A DNA stretch of 18,423 bases from Chloroflexota bacterium (GCA_023381895.1 JAMCTA010000125.1:1-18423); one strand, 5' to 3'; positions 1-8,629 are shown, counted from the stretch's first letter. Numbers and translations: made by a program. Notes: generated by a model not told the origin, from the sequence alone.

Positions 1-904
1 GCAGACCAGGAACGTTGTAGCCCACGGCAATGGTGCCCTGAGCATTCGCTTCGATGACGTTCAAGCCCCATCCCTCGCGCGCCGAGGGGTGGATCAGAAC
101 GTGTGCGCTGCCAAGGAGCTGGTGCTTCGTCTCTTCAGCGACGCGACCCCGGAACGACACGCTCTCCTTGACGCCAAGTGATACGGCGAGCCGCTGCAGC
201 TCAGCGATGTACCGCTCCTCGCCAGCGCCGGTAATGATGAGCTGTGCCTGGGGCAAATCTTGACACAGGATCGCGAGCGCGCGAATAGCGTGGTCTACGC
301 GCTTCATCCTGACGACCCGGCCGAGACAGATAAGCGTTGGTCTCGATTCCTTTGGAGGCACACACGGCCGGGGCTCCACGTCAAGCCCGGCGTAGATGAT
401 CTGGATCCGCTCGCTGCTGATTCCCTCAGCCTGGAGGTCTCTGGCGGTGGAGTCGGACACGGTGAGGAATGGCACCTGCAGCCTTGCATAGAGGGACAGC
501 GTAGCGCGCTCGGCGGCACGTCCAACGAGAGCGATGGGCAGTGAATACTGCTCGAACCAGATGTTCCGAGCGACCTCGTGGATGAAAGCGACGACTGGCG
601 CTGAGGCGTAGGCGGCGGCGAGAAACGGCAGACCATGAATTTCGTCGACGATGACGTCTGGCACGAGCTCTCGCCTGCGGAGCCAGCGCGCAGCTTGCAC
701 GTGCACCGTGTAGGGGCTGCCACGGCGCACGATCGTGACGCCTTCACGTGTGCTGCGAGCCGCGGACTGCGGATAGCGGGCGGTGAAGAGCGTGACGGAG
801 TGCCCTTGTGCGGACCAGCGGCGTATGTGTTCCCACGTGACCCGCTCTGCCCCCCCGGCGCGAGGAGACCACAAGTCGCGCCAGCTCAGCACGAGAATGT
901 TCAC
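1..904 (-). CDS. GT4 glycosyltransferase (3' end outside window)
   Basis: Retaining GT-B glycosyltransferase of family 4, expected to add a sugar from a nucleotide donor to a lipid-linked acceptor at the inner membrane face. I translated it by hand on the minus strand: it is open for 301 residues from a GTG at 904 and runs off the left edge. The N-terminal Rossmann half begins MNILVLSWRDLWSPRAGGAE, with the Gly-Gly-Ala-Glu loop typical of GT4 enzymes, and continues with VIVDEIHGLPF and FIHEVARNIWF. The donor-binding half has GRVVRMKRVDHAI, ITGAGEE and HPSAREGWGLNVIEAN, which carries the E-x7-E motif. The extreme C-terminus is missing. An AGGA lies 9-10 bases before the GTG. It is the third gene of the flippase-GT2-GT4 operon, 61 bp after the GT2 stop. 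The family is certain; the sugar is unknown. Confidence 0.9.
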   Translation of the reverse strand, partial: MNILVLSWRDLWSPRAGGAERVTWEHIRRWSAQGHSVTLFTARYPQSAARSTREGVTIVRRGSPYTVHVQAARWLRRRELVPDVIVDEIHGLPFLAAAYASAPVVAFIHEVARNIWFEQYSLPIALVGRAAERATLSLYARLQVPFLTVSDSTARDLQAEGISSERIQIIYAGLDVEPRPCVPPKESRPTLICLGRVVRMKRVDHAIRALAILCQDLPQAQLIITGAGEERYIAELQRLAVSLGVKESVSFRGRVAEETKHQLLGSAHVLIHPSAREGWGLNVIEANAQGTIAVGYNVPGL

Positions 905-965
905 CGTTGCTGGTCCTGCTCCTTCACGTGCCCTTCGCTGATGCTGTGCTGGTGCCCCGGACGCT

Positions 966-1781
966 TCAGAGCGACTGCTTCAGAGGCTCGCTGCGCTTCG
1001 TGTGAAGCCGTAGCCAGATGATGAATGTGTCCGTCAGGATGCCAGCGATGTCACGCACGCCGATCCGCCCAAACTGGCGTGCGAAGTTGAGCTCGATGGG
1101 AGCCTCGGCCAGCCGGAGGCCGCGGCGGTGGGCCTCAGCGAGCATCTCCAGATCGAAGGCGAAACGATCGACCTGGAGATGTGGCAGGACATTCCGCGCG
1201 AAATCGCCGCGCAACAGCTTGATGCCAGTCTGGGTGTCGTGCACCGGTAGACCAAACAGCAGACGGCAGAGCCAGTAGTATGCTGTGCTGTAGAGCTTTC
1301 GCTCAGTGGGATAGTTCACTACTGACTCTGGATGGCGCTTGGAGCCGATGACGACGTCGGCTCCCGTTTCCTGCTGCACGAGCACGAGCCGGCTGAGCAA
1401 ACGGGGATGAAGATCGAGGTCGGCATCGAGGAAGGCGACCCAGCGGCCGGTGCTGTGCTGCACTCCATAACGGACGGCATAGCCCTTGCCACCGTTCGCA
1501 GGATAACGAAGCACAGCCACGCTGGCGGGGGTATGACGGTTGAGCGTGCCGGCGACGCCCTCGGCACGCTTGAAGGTCTCGTCGGTGCTGCCATCGTCCA
1601 CCACGATGATTTCGAAGTTGACTTCAAGCGTCAAGAGCTCACGCAATGTCGTCCGGATAGCTCGCTCGATGAGCTCCTCTTCATTGAAGGCAGGGATCAC
1701 TACTGACAGGTCGACCGCATGCCGTGCGTCCGAGCTGTGAAGTCCCTCGCACTGTAAGGATTCTCCCCGATCAACGAGCAT
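966..1781 (-). CDS. GT2 glycosyltransferase, dolichyl/polyprenyl-phosphate hexosyltransferase-like
   Basis: GT-A family 2 transferase, 271 residues. It most resembles the ALG5/dolichyl-phosphate glucosyltransferase branch, which makes polyprenyl-phosphate hexoses used by outer-face GT-C enzymes. Visible motifs are VVIPAFNEEE (residues 27-36), VVDDGSTDE (60-68), the DADLDLH metal site (119-125), VIGSKR (about 134-139) and TQTGIKLL (about 173-180), followed by an FDLEML segment. There is no C-terminal pair of membrane helices, so it is probably peripheral to the membrane. The ATG at 1781 follows the flippase stop by 3 bp and has an AGAGG about 9 bases upstream. If it does make a lipid-phosphate sugar, it could feed the two GT-C-like proteins further along; that link is inference. 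Confidence 0.88.
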   Translation of the reverse strand: MLVDRGESLQCEGLHSSDARHAVDLSVVIPAFNEEELIERAIRTTLRELLTLEVNFEIIVVDDGSTDETFKRAEGVAGTLNRHTPASVAVLRYPANGGKGYAVRYGVQHSTGRWVAFLDADLDLHPRLLSRLVLVQQETGADVVIGSKRHPESVVNYPTERKLYSTAYYWLCRLLFGLPVHDTQTGIKLLRGDFARNVLPHLQVDRFAFDLEMLAEAHRRGLRLAEAPIELNFARQFGRIGVRDIAGILTDTFIIWLRLHTKRSEPLKQSL

Positions 1782-1784
1782 CTC

Positions 1785-3116
1785 TCAGTGCCTCTCTTGT
1801 GAGTGTTGACGCTGTGGCATGAAGTAGATCACGAGCAGACAGCAGAGCAGTCCAAGCGTGACGGCATCGAAGGCGTGAATGAAGCTCAGGAGTGAGCCAC
1901 TCAAGGCAACCATGAGCACGATCTGGACGATGGGAGCGATAGCGAGCGGCAGGAGAAAAAGACGGTTGCTCGTTGCGAGCAGGTGATTGGCGAGCAGGCT
2001 GGCGATGGAGTAGGCCGCCAGCGCCAGGGCGAGCCAGGGAAGATCACCACTGGCCGGTAAGTAATGCGGGCCGACCACCACACGCAGCACAAGTTGCGGA
2101 TCGAGCTGGAAGACGAGCAAGAGCGCCAGCTCTATGGCCACGGCAGCACCAACGATGATGTTCGTCACGGAGCGCTGGCCGGCCGCGTTGCCCCGGAGGC
2201 GTGCCACTGCTGGAAACAGCACGCTTGACAGCGCTCCCGGAAAGTAGACAGTGATCCGCGCCGCAGTGGCGATCCCCGCGTACAAGCCCGCGATCGTCGC
2301 GGTGAAGAAGTGCTTGGCAATCAGAGTATCCACGAACATGAGACTGCTCAAGCACAACTGCATGAGCAGCGTGGGGGTAAAGGTGAGGGCGAGCTGGCCC
2401 ACTGGAGGGTGCTGAAATACAAGGGGCTTCGGATAGGCGCGCAAGGACAGGTATCCGAGCACAGCGCTCCCGACCACGCCCAGCAGAACCGCGAGCAGAG
2501 CACCACTCTCGCCGAAACCGAGGTGAACGAAGAGGAGTGCACCCACGACCCGGACGAAGAACTCGGCAGCCATGACGGCCGCCAGCGCTGCAAAGGCGTG
2601 CAGCCCCTGAAGCAATCCGCGGTAGACGGGGCCAAGGAAGCTCGCCGCGAGGATCCCCGCGGTGAGCCAGAGTGGCACGAGGCTCGATACGTGTAGGAAG
2701 GAGGAGAGTGGGCCGGCGAAGAGGAGGGCGATCACGCCGGTGGCACTCCCCAGGAGAACGGCAGCGAAGGTGAGCGACCGGCGGACTCCCCACACGACTG
2801 CTGGGTCATCACCAGCCTGGGCGGCAAATCTGGCGGAGACCAGCTGGAATGCCCCTCCGGGTACGGTGGTGACGACCAGGAGTGACAGACACGCCGCCAT
2901 CGTCGCATAGTTCGCTGGATCGAGGAGATGCGCCGTAGCAAAGGAGAAGATGAAGGAGAGCGCGTTGGCCAGCACCGATCCGGCCACCATGATGCTGCTG
3001 TCACTCGCGAGGCGGCGCAGGGAAAACCCAACGCGGAGGGAAGACACGATCGTCTCTGGTGGAGAGATGGCTACCGTAGCCGGAGAGCTGAGCGAAGCTG
3101 GTTCGGTACCCGCCAA
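1785..3116 (-). CDS. Polysaccharide/oligosaccharide flippase (Wzx-like, MOP superfamily)
   Basis: Polytopic inner-membrane protein of 443 residues with about 12 hydrophobic segments. It begins after a roughly 40-residue hydrophilic N-terminus with SIMVAGSVLANALSFIFSFA and ends with a short basic, Gln/His-rich tail. Length, helix density and the early Gly/Ala/Asn-rich helix fit the polysaccharide-export branch of the MATE/MOP superfamily, which flips undecaprenyl-linked oligosaccharides outward. The start is a TTG at 3116, supported by AGGAG at 3126-3130 with a 9-base spacer. The next in-frame ATG (2990) would remove the hydrophilic N-terminus and has no comparable context. It leads a three-gene operon with GT2 and GT4 enzymes. 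The family is well supported by hydropathy and context; the transported glycan is unknown. Confidence 0.85.
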   Translation of the reverse strand: MAGTEPASLSSPATVAISPPETIVSSLRVGFSLRRLASDSSIMVAGSVLANALSFIFSFATAHLLDPANYATMAACLSLLVVTTVPGGAFQLVSARFAAQAGDDPAVVWGVRRSLTFAAVLLGSATGVIALLFAGPLSSFLHVSSLVPLWLTAGILAASFLGPVYRGLLQGLHAFAALAAVMAAEFFVRVVGALLFVHLGFGESGALLAVLLGVVGSAVLGYLSLRAYPKPLVFQHPPVGQLALTFTPTLLMQLCLSSLMFVDTLIAKHFFTATIAGLYAGIATAARITVYFPGALSSVLFPAVARLRGNAAGQRSVTNIIVGAAVAIELALLLVFQLDPQLVLRVVVGPHYLPASGDLPWLALALAAYSIASLLANHLLATSNRLFLLPLAIAPIVQIVLMVALSGSLLSFIHAFDAVTLGLLCCLLVIYFMPQRQHSQERH

Positions 3117-3492
3117 GGACCCTATCTCCTCAACTCCACCACACCTTGTTAACTGGTCGGTGCGCCGTCACGTAACGCTCCATTCCATAAGGATATCCTG
3201 TCGTGGGTCCGCACAGTCCTGCTTCTTCTTATACCGCTTCATCATAGATAGCCGTAAGCCATCAAGATTCCGTATCGTTGGTTTCGGGTTATGATTGGGC
3301 TTCACGGCTCTCCTCAGCAGATAACCAGAGCTCGTTCCTCACTCAAGAGAACTGCACCCATTCTACAGCTGTATGCCGCTATGCTGTATCAGCACCCAGA
3401 GAGAGGCGACACAATGTCGGGCAGTGTGAAAATGCACCTTCCGCCGTGGGCACGTTCTGCGGCTGTTCATCAGACCTGGATGGATTGTGCTA
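3117..3492. other. Divergent intergenic region between flippase and GT4 genes
   Basis: This gap of about 375 bp separates the minus-strand flippase from the plus-strand GT4 gene. It is AT-richer than the flippase gene. I see a TATAAG hexamer readable on the minus strand and a TATGAT on the plus strand near 3290, but neither has a convincing -35 box at the right distance, so I do not call promoters. A short palindrome TACAGCTGTA lies at 3364-3373. The right end holds a possible 30-codon leader ORF, listed separately. Confidence 0.5.
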
Positions 3493-3506
3493 ATGCCGAG
3501 GTGTGA
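3414..3506 (+). CDS. Possible 30-residue leader ORF coupled to the GT4 gene
   Basis: An ATG at 3414 is preceded by AGAGAGG with a 7-base spacer, a better ribosome-binding site than that of the GT4 gene it overlaps. It would encode a 30-residue peptide starting MSGSVKMHLPPW and stopping at 3504-3506, that is, 11 bases beyond the GT4 ATG. The layout fits translational coupling, in which ribosomes ending the short ORF restart at the GT4 start. The peptide resembles nothing I recognise, and a chance ORF is a real alternative. Confidence 0.3.
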   Translation: MSGSVKMHLPPWARSAAVHQTWMDCANAEV

Positions 3507-4623
3507 CGTGGTTGTTCTATCACCATCCTTGCAGGGAGGCAGTTGGCGCTGGATCGAAGAAGTTGTCGACGCTTGCGGTGAGCAACTGCAACGGCGCTCG
3601 ATAGTTGTTGCCTACGGGCGTCGCCGCATGCGCAGTGCTGTCTTCCGCCACATCGTCTGGCTGCCTTTCATCTCCTACGAGCGCGTTGGCTTATGGATGA
3701 GCAATCACCCGATGCTGCTCCCGGTGTACAATACGCCGCTTGTGTTCGTCTCCCAGGTTCTGTTGTGGCTGCTCCGTCCTAAGGTAGTCTTGGCCAATGG
3801 CGTCCTGCTGGCAATGACGGCTGCGCCATATGCCCGACTGACAGGTGCCAAACTATATCTCGCCTATCATTCCTATGCGGGCCACTACCCTGGCTGGTTT
3901 CGGTGGGTGGTGACGGTTCTCCTCCGGCAGGTCGACTGCGGCTTCGCGAACTCCGTGGGGAGTGAGCGAGATCTGGCTGCCCTGTTGGGTGCCGGACGTG
4001 TGCTCCGTATCGAGCACTGGGCCGATGATGTCTATTTTCAACAGCCGACCCGTCGACCGTGCCGTAGTGATCTCTTTACTGTCCTCTATGTTGGACGGCT
4101 CGACGAGGAGAAGGTCGGCTTTCTACTCCGTGTCATTCGTGCATGCGAAAATGACCCAATCCGGTTCTTGTTTGCTGGCACCGGGCCGTTGGCCCCGGAC
4201 GTCGAACGCCTCGCCGCCACGCAACATGTCTATTCTCACGGTTACGTGTTCGACAAACAGCGACTCGCCCAGCTTTATGCGAGCGCGGACGTCGTTTGGG
4301 CAGTTGCCGACGACACCTACCTTGCCAAGCCTGGCGTCGAGGCTCTGGCGGTCGGGACGCCACTCATCGTCCCCGACGTTCCTGCAGTACATGTGCGTGC
4401 CGCTGCCGGTGTGCGAGTCCCGCATGATCTGATACCATCCGCGGTAGCCAGTGTCATCGATGGCCACGACGTTGCAGCGGCGCGGGCATTATTGCTGCGC
4501 CTCATTGAGAGCCGCCCTGATCAATCTATGGAATGTCGGGCCTTCGCGCAGGCCTGCTATTCGCGAGCCAACGTGCTACCGTTGGTCCGTCTACTCAGCG
4601 AGGCGGTAGGAACTCGACCATGA
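3493..4623 (+). CDS. GT4-like glycosyltransferase
   Basis: GT-B glycosyltransferase of 376 residues. The N-terminal half starts PRCDVVVLSPSLQGGSWRWI with a Gly-Gly loop and contains a hydrophobic membrane-facing patch (VFVSQVLLWLLRPKVVLANG). The C-terminal donor domain has TVLYVGRLDEEKVGFLL, FLFAGTGPL and KPGVEALAVGTPLIV. The second glutamate of the GT4 E-x7-E motif is present (in GVEAL), but the residue eight positions earlier is Thr, so the motif is atypical. I chose the ATG at 3493. A GTG two codons earlier (3487) is also in frame, and neither has a strong ribosome-binding site; GGATGG at 3478-3483 is the best candidate. It stands alone on this strand and converges with the aminotransferase gene. 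Sugar specificity is unknown. Confidence 0.85.
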   Translation: MPRCDVVVLSPSLQGGSWRWIEEVVDACGEQLQRRSIVVAYGRRRMRSAVFRHIVWLPFISYERVGLWMSNHPMLLPVYNTPLVFVSQVLLWLLRPKVVLANGVLLAMTAAPYARLTGAKLYLAYHSYAGHYPGWFRWVVTVLLRQVDCGFANSVGSERDLAALLGAGRVLRIEHWADDVYFQQPTRRPCRSDLFTVLYVGRLDEEKVGFLLRVIRACENDPIRFLFAGTGPLAPDVERLAATQHVYSHGYVFDKQRLAQLYASADVVWAVADDTYLAKPGVEALAVGTPLIVPDVPAVHVRAAAGVRVPHDLIPSAVASVIDGHDVAAARALLLRLIESRPDQSMECRAFAQACYSRANVLPLVRLLSEAVGTRP

Positions 4624-4680
4624 CGCCGTGAGGAACGGGTGGGGAGCGCGGCTGCTGTCTGTCTATCCAACGCAGCGCCT

Positions 4681-4709
4681 CGTTCCAGCATCAGTGAGCT
4701 CACGGAACG
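4681..4709. repeat. Inverted repeat in convergent gap
   Basis: Arms CGTTCC (4681-4686) and GGAACG (4704-4709) enclose the palindrome GTGAGCTCAC (4694-4703), and a further GGAACG lies at 4632-4637. The site sits between the convergent GT4 and aminotransferase genes, where a bidirectional terminator would be expected. There is no T-run on either side, so I do not call it an intrinsic terminator. Confidence 0.3.
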
Positions 4710-4767
4710 GAATGCGCAGTACGTACGGGCACTCCTTATGTAGGGATACTCCACAGAGAGGAGTAGC

Positions 4768-5913
4768 TCACCACTCGATTGAACTACGAGAGACCTTCGA
4801 ATGTACCCTCCGTACGGCCCGGATGACTTCTTCAAGCTCTCCGTTACGCAACCCCGGATGAACTGGGATCGAGAGCACTCGCTGTGATGCCGCCTCGCTG
4901 GCAGGAAGTTCGCCGAATGGACCGTAAGTTTGCAAGGCGGGCTGGCGGTTAAGTGGACGTGGATAATGTACGGCACTCTGAACCCCCTCCTTCAGTAACT
5001 GTGCTGCGAAATTATCGCGGCTCACACCAAGAGTGCTCTCATCAAGCTGTACGGTGAAAAGGTTATAAGAATGGACAGAGTTGGGTGTCTCTACAGGAAG
5101 AGATACTCCTGGTAGATCACGGAGTTCGTGCCTCAATATCTCAGCGTTTTGGCGGCGTTGCTTAAGCAACTGCGGAGCGGAGTGAAGCTGCGCCACGCCG
5201 ATCGCAGCGGAGATATCTGTCATTCGGTAATTCAAGCCTAGCCAGTGGTGAACGTACTTACCTACCTCACCGTGGCTACGAAGAGCTCTGCACATCTCAG
5301 CTATATCTTTGGAAGGTGTGGTAATCATGCCGCCTTCACCCGTAGTAATGTTCTTCGTCGGATAGAATGAATAGCAGGTAGCGTCGCCAAGCGCGCCGAC
5401 ATCTGAATCACCGTAGCGAGTTCCGAATGCCTGTGCAGCGTCCCAGATAACCCTGAGTCCGTAGTCGTTCGCCAGGCGTTGTATCTGTGGAACATCAACT
5501 GAGTTACCGTATAGGTGGACTGGCACAATAGCCTTTGTTCGTGCAGTGATCTTGCGGCATGCATCTTCGATGTTGATGATCAGGGTTTTCGGATCCACAT
5601 CCACTAGAATTGGGCGTGCTCCGGCGAGTATGATCGCGCTCGCACTCGCTATGAATGTAAATGCCGGAACTAATACTTCATCTCCTGCCGAAAGCAAGGC
5701 CATACCTGCAACATGAAGGGCGGCTGTGCCGGAACTGACCGCGACGGCGTACTCGGCACCGACAATTTCAGCAAACCTTTGCTCTAGTTCCGCGCACATC
5801 GGCCCGCATCGCAAGTTGCCCGATCGCATTACCTTTCCCACCATCTCGATCACGGTATCGTCCAGGAGTACTTCTGCGATAGGAATAGGCTTGCGAGTTG
5901 TTGCCGCCCTCAT
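4768..5913 (-). CDS. DegT/DnrJ/EryC1/StrS-family sugar aminotransferase (WbpE/WlbC-like)
   Basis: PLP-dependent fold-type I aminotransferase acting on a nucleotide-linked keto sugar, 381 residues, the usual family length. It shows SSGTAAL (60-66), DAAQAFG (158-164, the cofactor-binding Asp is D158) and SFYPTKNITTGEGG, where K187 should form the internal aldimine. In the UDP-2,3-diacetamido sugar route this enzyme aminates C3 of the 3-keto sugar made by a Gfo/Idh/MocA dehydrogenase, and such a gene is present at 8837. An in-frame upstream start at 5997 would add 28 residues. I prefer the ATG at 5913 because it has AGAGG about 7 bases upstream and gives the usual N-terminus (IPIAEVLLDD). It follows the large GT-C-like gene on the same strand by 108 bp. 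Confidence 0.92.
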   Translation of the reverse strand: MRAATTRKPIPIAEVLLDDTVIEMVGKVMRSGNLRCGPMCAELEQRFAEIVGAEYAVAVSSGTAALHVAGMALLSAGDEVLVPAFTFIASASAIILAGARPILVDVDPKTLIINIEDACRKITARTKAIVPVHLYGNSVDVPQIQRLANDYGLRVIWDAAQAFGTRYGDSDVGALGDATCYSFYPTKNITTGEGGMITTPSKDIAEMCRALRSHGEVGKYVHHWLGLNYRMTDISAAIGVAQLHSAPQLLKQRRQNAEILRHELRDLPGVSLPVETPNSVHSYNLFTVQLDESTLGVSRDNFAAQLLKEGVQSAVHYPRPLNRQPALQTYGPFGELPASEAASQRVLSIPVHPGLRNGELEEVIRAVRRVHSKVSRSSIEW

Positions 5914-6021
5914 CTTGTAGCCTCTTGCTCTCTTCCACGTTCTGTTGTGACACCTTTGCCAGTCTACCTTGACGTCACCAAACAAGTCAGCATCCACTGA
6001 ACGCGGTAAATGGCAGCAAGT

Positions 6022-8385
6022 CTATCTGCGGCGCCCTCGGACCATGTGAAGAAGGAAGGCGGTAATAAGGCTGAGACTGAGTAATATAGCGCCAGCGAGA
6101 GAAGGCATGAGTCCTAGCCAGACGACTGCCTGAGGACGGTAAACGACTGCTATCCAGTATGACCCGGTCTTTCCTAACCACCAACCGTTGGCAAAGCCGT
6201 TCACCCGAACGTGATTAGCGGTTAAGACGTGGCGACCCAGGGCGGAGTCGAACGCGAGTGCCCAGCGATTTGGGGGATGCGCTTGTGCGAAAAGTAAAAC
6301 CTCCCACTCGGAATCGTAGGTCTGCAACAGCGTAAGCAAGTACTCCCCTTGCGCTCCAGTGACGTGCACAAGGTATGACCCAGGGCCAAGAGGCTGGTCT
6401 ACAACCGACAGTTTGGGAAGATACGACGCAGAGTTATCGGATGCCACTCGAGACGACACAAAAGTCAAAGGACCAGCAGGACCAATGCGGAGACCTAAGT
6501 GGCGCGTCTCCAGCAGTCTCGCTAAATCAACCAAACGATTACCTTGTATGGTGACTGTTGTGGCATATAAGGGAGGGCGCCGAAATGCGCTCTCCAGATG
6601 ATACAGCTCATAATACTTGTTAGCTTCCTCGCGTCGAAACGCAGACGACCGCGCCAAGCCCTCCTCCCAGTATCGGATCTGTTCTCTGCCATAGATGTTA
6701 TACGTTCTCCCGTGATCAATAGCAATCCTCTCAACAGTGTCTCTATGGATGAGTACGTTATCTACTCCCAGCAGTGGAAGGGTTGGTATGACAGCAGATA
6801 GCTCACGTTGATAACTTGCAAAATTCTTAGGGTTAAAGGAGAATCCTTGTGATTGAAGCCACTGTAGGTTAAATGTGGGAGAGTCCAGAAGAACAGCATC
6901 AAGCACTGAGTTCCCCTCATACCATGTAAGATGGTCTTCACCTTGGAAATCAGGCACGGATAGCAAGACTGGTCGATGAGACTGGTGTAATACCTGTAAC
7001 CTCAACTCCTCATAAGGTTGGGGTATATGAGCTAGAAATCGTGAATCTGCTACTCCACCAGATATAAACAGCCATGATCCACCAATAATAGCTAGTGTAC
7101 TCAGAGAAAATAGAAATAAAGCAGCAATCGTACGCTTATTTAGTGTATTAGCTACACCGAGTGAGATAAGCATCGAGAAAAAGAATACGACACCGATATA
7201 TAGTTTGTCATACGAGTTGCGAAAAATCCCATAGAGTAAGATATGGTGAAATAACCAATCAACGATACCGGATGCAGGCTGATGTTCCGACTTTGATAGG
7301 AAAGTAAAGATAATACCATAGAATAATATTAGTATTGCTGGAATACTCGATGGAACCCGGCGCATCGTGATTATACTGAGGCATGCGCAGATGGGAAAGC
7401 AATAGCCGGCCAGTATCAGCAATGGTGATTGTAATATGGTATAATACTTTGTATACACAAAGCCAAACGAACCAAGCATACGAAATAGATTGAGAAAGGA
7501 GGTGTAGATACTATTCACCATCGCAGCAGAGACTACTGAAGAAGCTAGTGCATTCATTTTACCCGCGGATATATATGCACTCCTTCCTGTTAATCCTAAG
7601 CCGAGGAATGCTCCAAATTCAACAATAAGAACGATTAAGGTGGAGATGCTAATTTTAATAACAAACTGTCGATTGAGACATCGAAATCCGTAGAGTGAGG
7701 TAACCGTAGTTGCTGAGATTACAATACTAACGAGGCTTGCTGCAGGATTTCCTGATAAGAGAAACCAGACGCAGAAGGACAGTGCGAATATTCCGCGCCA
7801 CGTCTGACGACTTATTAGTAGGCAGGCTAACAGAGTAACCCAAGGTAAGAGTGGCCAAGATAATTCATGACTCGTTGTAGGATAAGTAGCAAGGAGAGCT
7901 GTGTATGGATTCAGAGTATAAATTAGCGCACCGGAAACTGCACCGTACCAGGCCGATATGCCTGTAGCGATCGATAGGTGAGCTAGGATATGGCGAAATA
8001 GAAAGTAAGATCCTGATAGTGATGTGAAGAACAACGCAAAGTAGATTACCCGCTGGATTACCATAGTAGCTATGCCCAAGTGGTACGCTAGCGCAATTGC
8101 TGCCACCCAGGGCACCATCAGCAGAGATGGCGCATTGGGAAGGCCAGGAGCATAGAGAGAGAGCCACGCAGAGATTTGTTTCAGGAACACGTCAGGAAAA
8201 GCAGTGTTGATTCCTGCGTCGTATCCGATGAACTGCCTTGAAGTCCCAAGATTAGAGAGCGTGATCCAGAGTGCTAGCCCAGTAAACAAGACCATTGTGA
8301 AGGGGTGTGACGTAATTGCATTTGCAATGAGAGTAAGACGGCCGTGGTGCTCTCGGGCCGTTGTTCGTAGTCCGTAGTGGTACAT
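6022..8385 (-). CDS. Large GT-C-like polytopic membrane protein (AftD/DUF3367-like)
   Basis: A 787-residue protein with one N-terminal membrane helix (about 29-47), a non-cytoplasmic loop containing FIGYDAGINTAFPDVF, roughly a dozen further helices, an extracytoplasmic domain of about 300 residues and a final helix before a basic tail (MVRGRRR). The early loop with an acidic residue is what GT-C polyprenyl-phosphate-sugar transferases have. The FRNSYDKL segment near the end of the helical part and the NGFANGWWL segment near the C-terminus recall large AftD/DUF3367-type proteins. The assignment is by architecture and is not firm. The start at 8385 has AGAAGGCGAG just upstream. A longer reading to 8667 would run through a transposase remnant and is unlikely. 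The gene is AT-rich in its N-terminal half (36% GC over 7081-7200, hand-counted) and rises toward its C-terminus. Confidence 0.75.
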   Translation of the reverse strand: MYHYGLRTTAREHHGRLTLIANAITSHPFTMVLFTGLALWITLSNLGTSRQFIGYDAGINTAFPDVFLKQISAWLSLYAPGLPNAPSLLMVPWVAAIALAYHLGIATMVIQRVIYFALFFTSLSGSYFLFRHILAHLSIATGISAWYGAVSGALIYTLNPYTALLATYPTTSHELSWPLLPWVTLLACLLISRQTWRGIFALSFCVWFLLSGNPAASLVSIVISATTVTSLYGFRCLNRQFVIKISISTLIVLIVEFGAFLGLGLTGRSAYISAGKMNALASSVVSAAMVNSIYTSFLNLFRMLGSFGFVYTKYYTILQSPLLILAGYCFPICACLSIITMRRVPSSIPAILILFYGIIFTFLSKSEHQPASGIVDWLFHHILLYGIFRNSYDKLYIGVVFFFSMLISLGVANTLNKRTIAALFLFSLSTLAIIGGSWLFISGGVADSRFLAHIPQPYEELRLQVLHQSHRPVLLSVPDFQGEDHLTWYEGNSVLDAVLLDSPTFNLQWLQSQGFSFNPKNFASYQRELSAVIPTLPLLGVDNVLIHRDTVERIAIDHGRTYNIYGREQIRYWEEGLARSSAFRREEANKYYELYHLESAFRRPPLYATTVTIQGNRLVDLARLLETRHLGLRIGPAGPLTFVSSRVASDNSASYLPKLSVVDQPLGPGSYLVHVTGAQGEYLLTLLQTYDSEWEVLLFAQAHPPNRWALAFDSALGRHVLTANHVRVNGFANGWWLGKTGSYWIAVVYRPQAVVWLGLMPSLAGAILLSLSLITAFLLHMVRGRRR

Positions 8386-8420
8386 TTCTCGCCTTCTGCT
8401 AGCGTCGTTACTTACCACCC

Positions 8421-8455
8421 CGGGCGTCCTTCGTGCAACGGCCGAAGGACGCCCG
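8421..8455. repeat. Perfect 13-bp inverted repeat (hairpin)
   Basis: Arms CGGGCGTCCTTCG (8421-8433) and CGAAGGACGCCCG (8443-8455) are exact reverse complements around a 9-base loop. There is no T-run on either strand, so it is not an obvious intrinsic terminator. It lies 36 bp upstream of the GT-C-like start at 8385 and would be in that gene's leader if transcription begins farther out. It could equally be an end structure of the degraded mobile element beside it. Confidence 0.7.
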
Positions 8456-8489
8456 AAAATAGGGCATCGGAGGAGACGATGGGGGACGC

Positions 8490-8624
8490 TCAGGCGATCC
8501 CGTTGGGCGGGACGGAGCAGATAGCGTTGACGATCTTCCGCAGTGTCCAGATCCGCGGCTGGCCGCGGGCCTTCCCCTGTGGCACCAGCGGCGCGAGATA
8601 CACTTCCAGCAGGTGTTGCACGTG
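8490..8624 (-). pseudogene. Transposase N-terminal fragment (IS5-like, DUF4096-type)
   Basis: The minus strand is open between two TGA codons for 44 codons and reads HLLEVYLAPLVPQGKARGQP followed by RIWTLRKIVNAICSVPPNG. This matches the start of IS5-type transposases, in which a 'W..I.PLLP' helix is followed by 'GRPR...LR.ivNAIfYvlrtG'. Only this segment survives: there is no start codon in frame, the reading stops where the next conserved tryptophan/arginine block would begin, and no DDE catalytic domain follows. It is a decayed remnant, and its GC content fits the genome background rather than the AT-rich genes on either side. Confidence 0.55.
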
Positions 8625-8629
8625 TCACT

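Noticed and set aside
304..747. 147-codon minus-strand frame at the left edge
   Set aside because: The correct frame for this stretch is the GT4 enzyme starting at 904, which shows all family motifs; this one is Ser/Cys/Arg-rich and out of frame.
2044..2793. 249-codon minus-strand frame inside the flippase gene
   Set aside because: It is an Arg/Pro-rich alternative frame of a clear membrane protein gene.
5914..5997. Longer N-terminus for the aminotransferase
   Set aside because: It adds 28 residues not usual for the family, whereas the ATG at 5913 has a proper ribosome-binding site.
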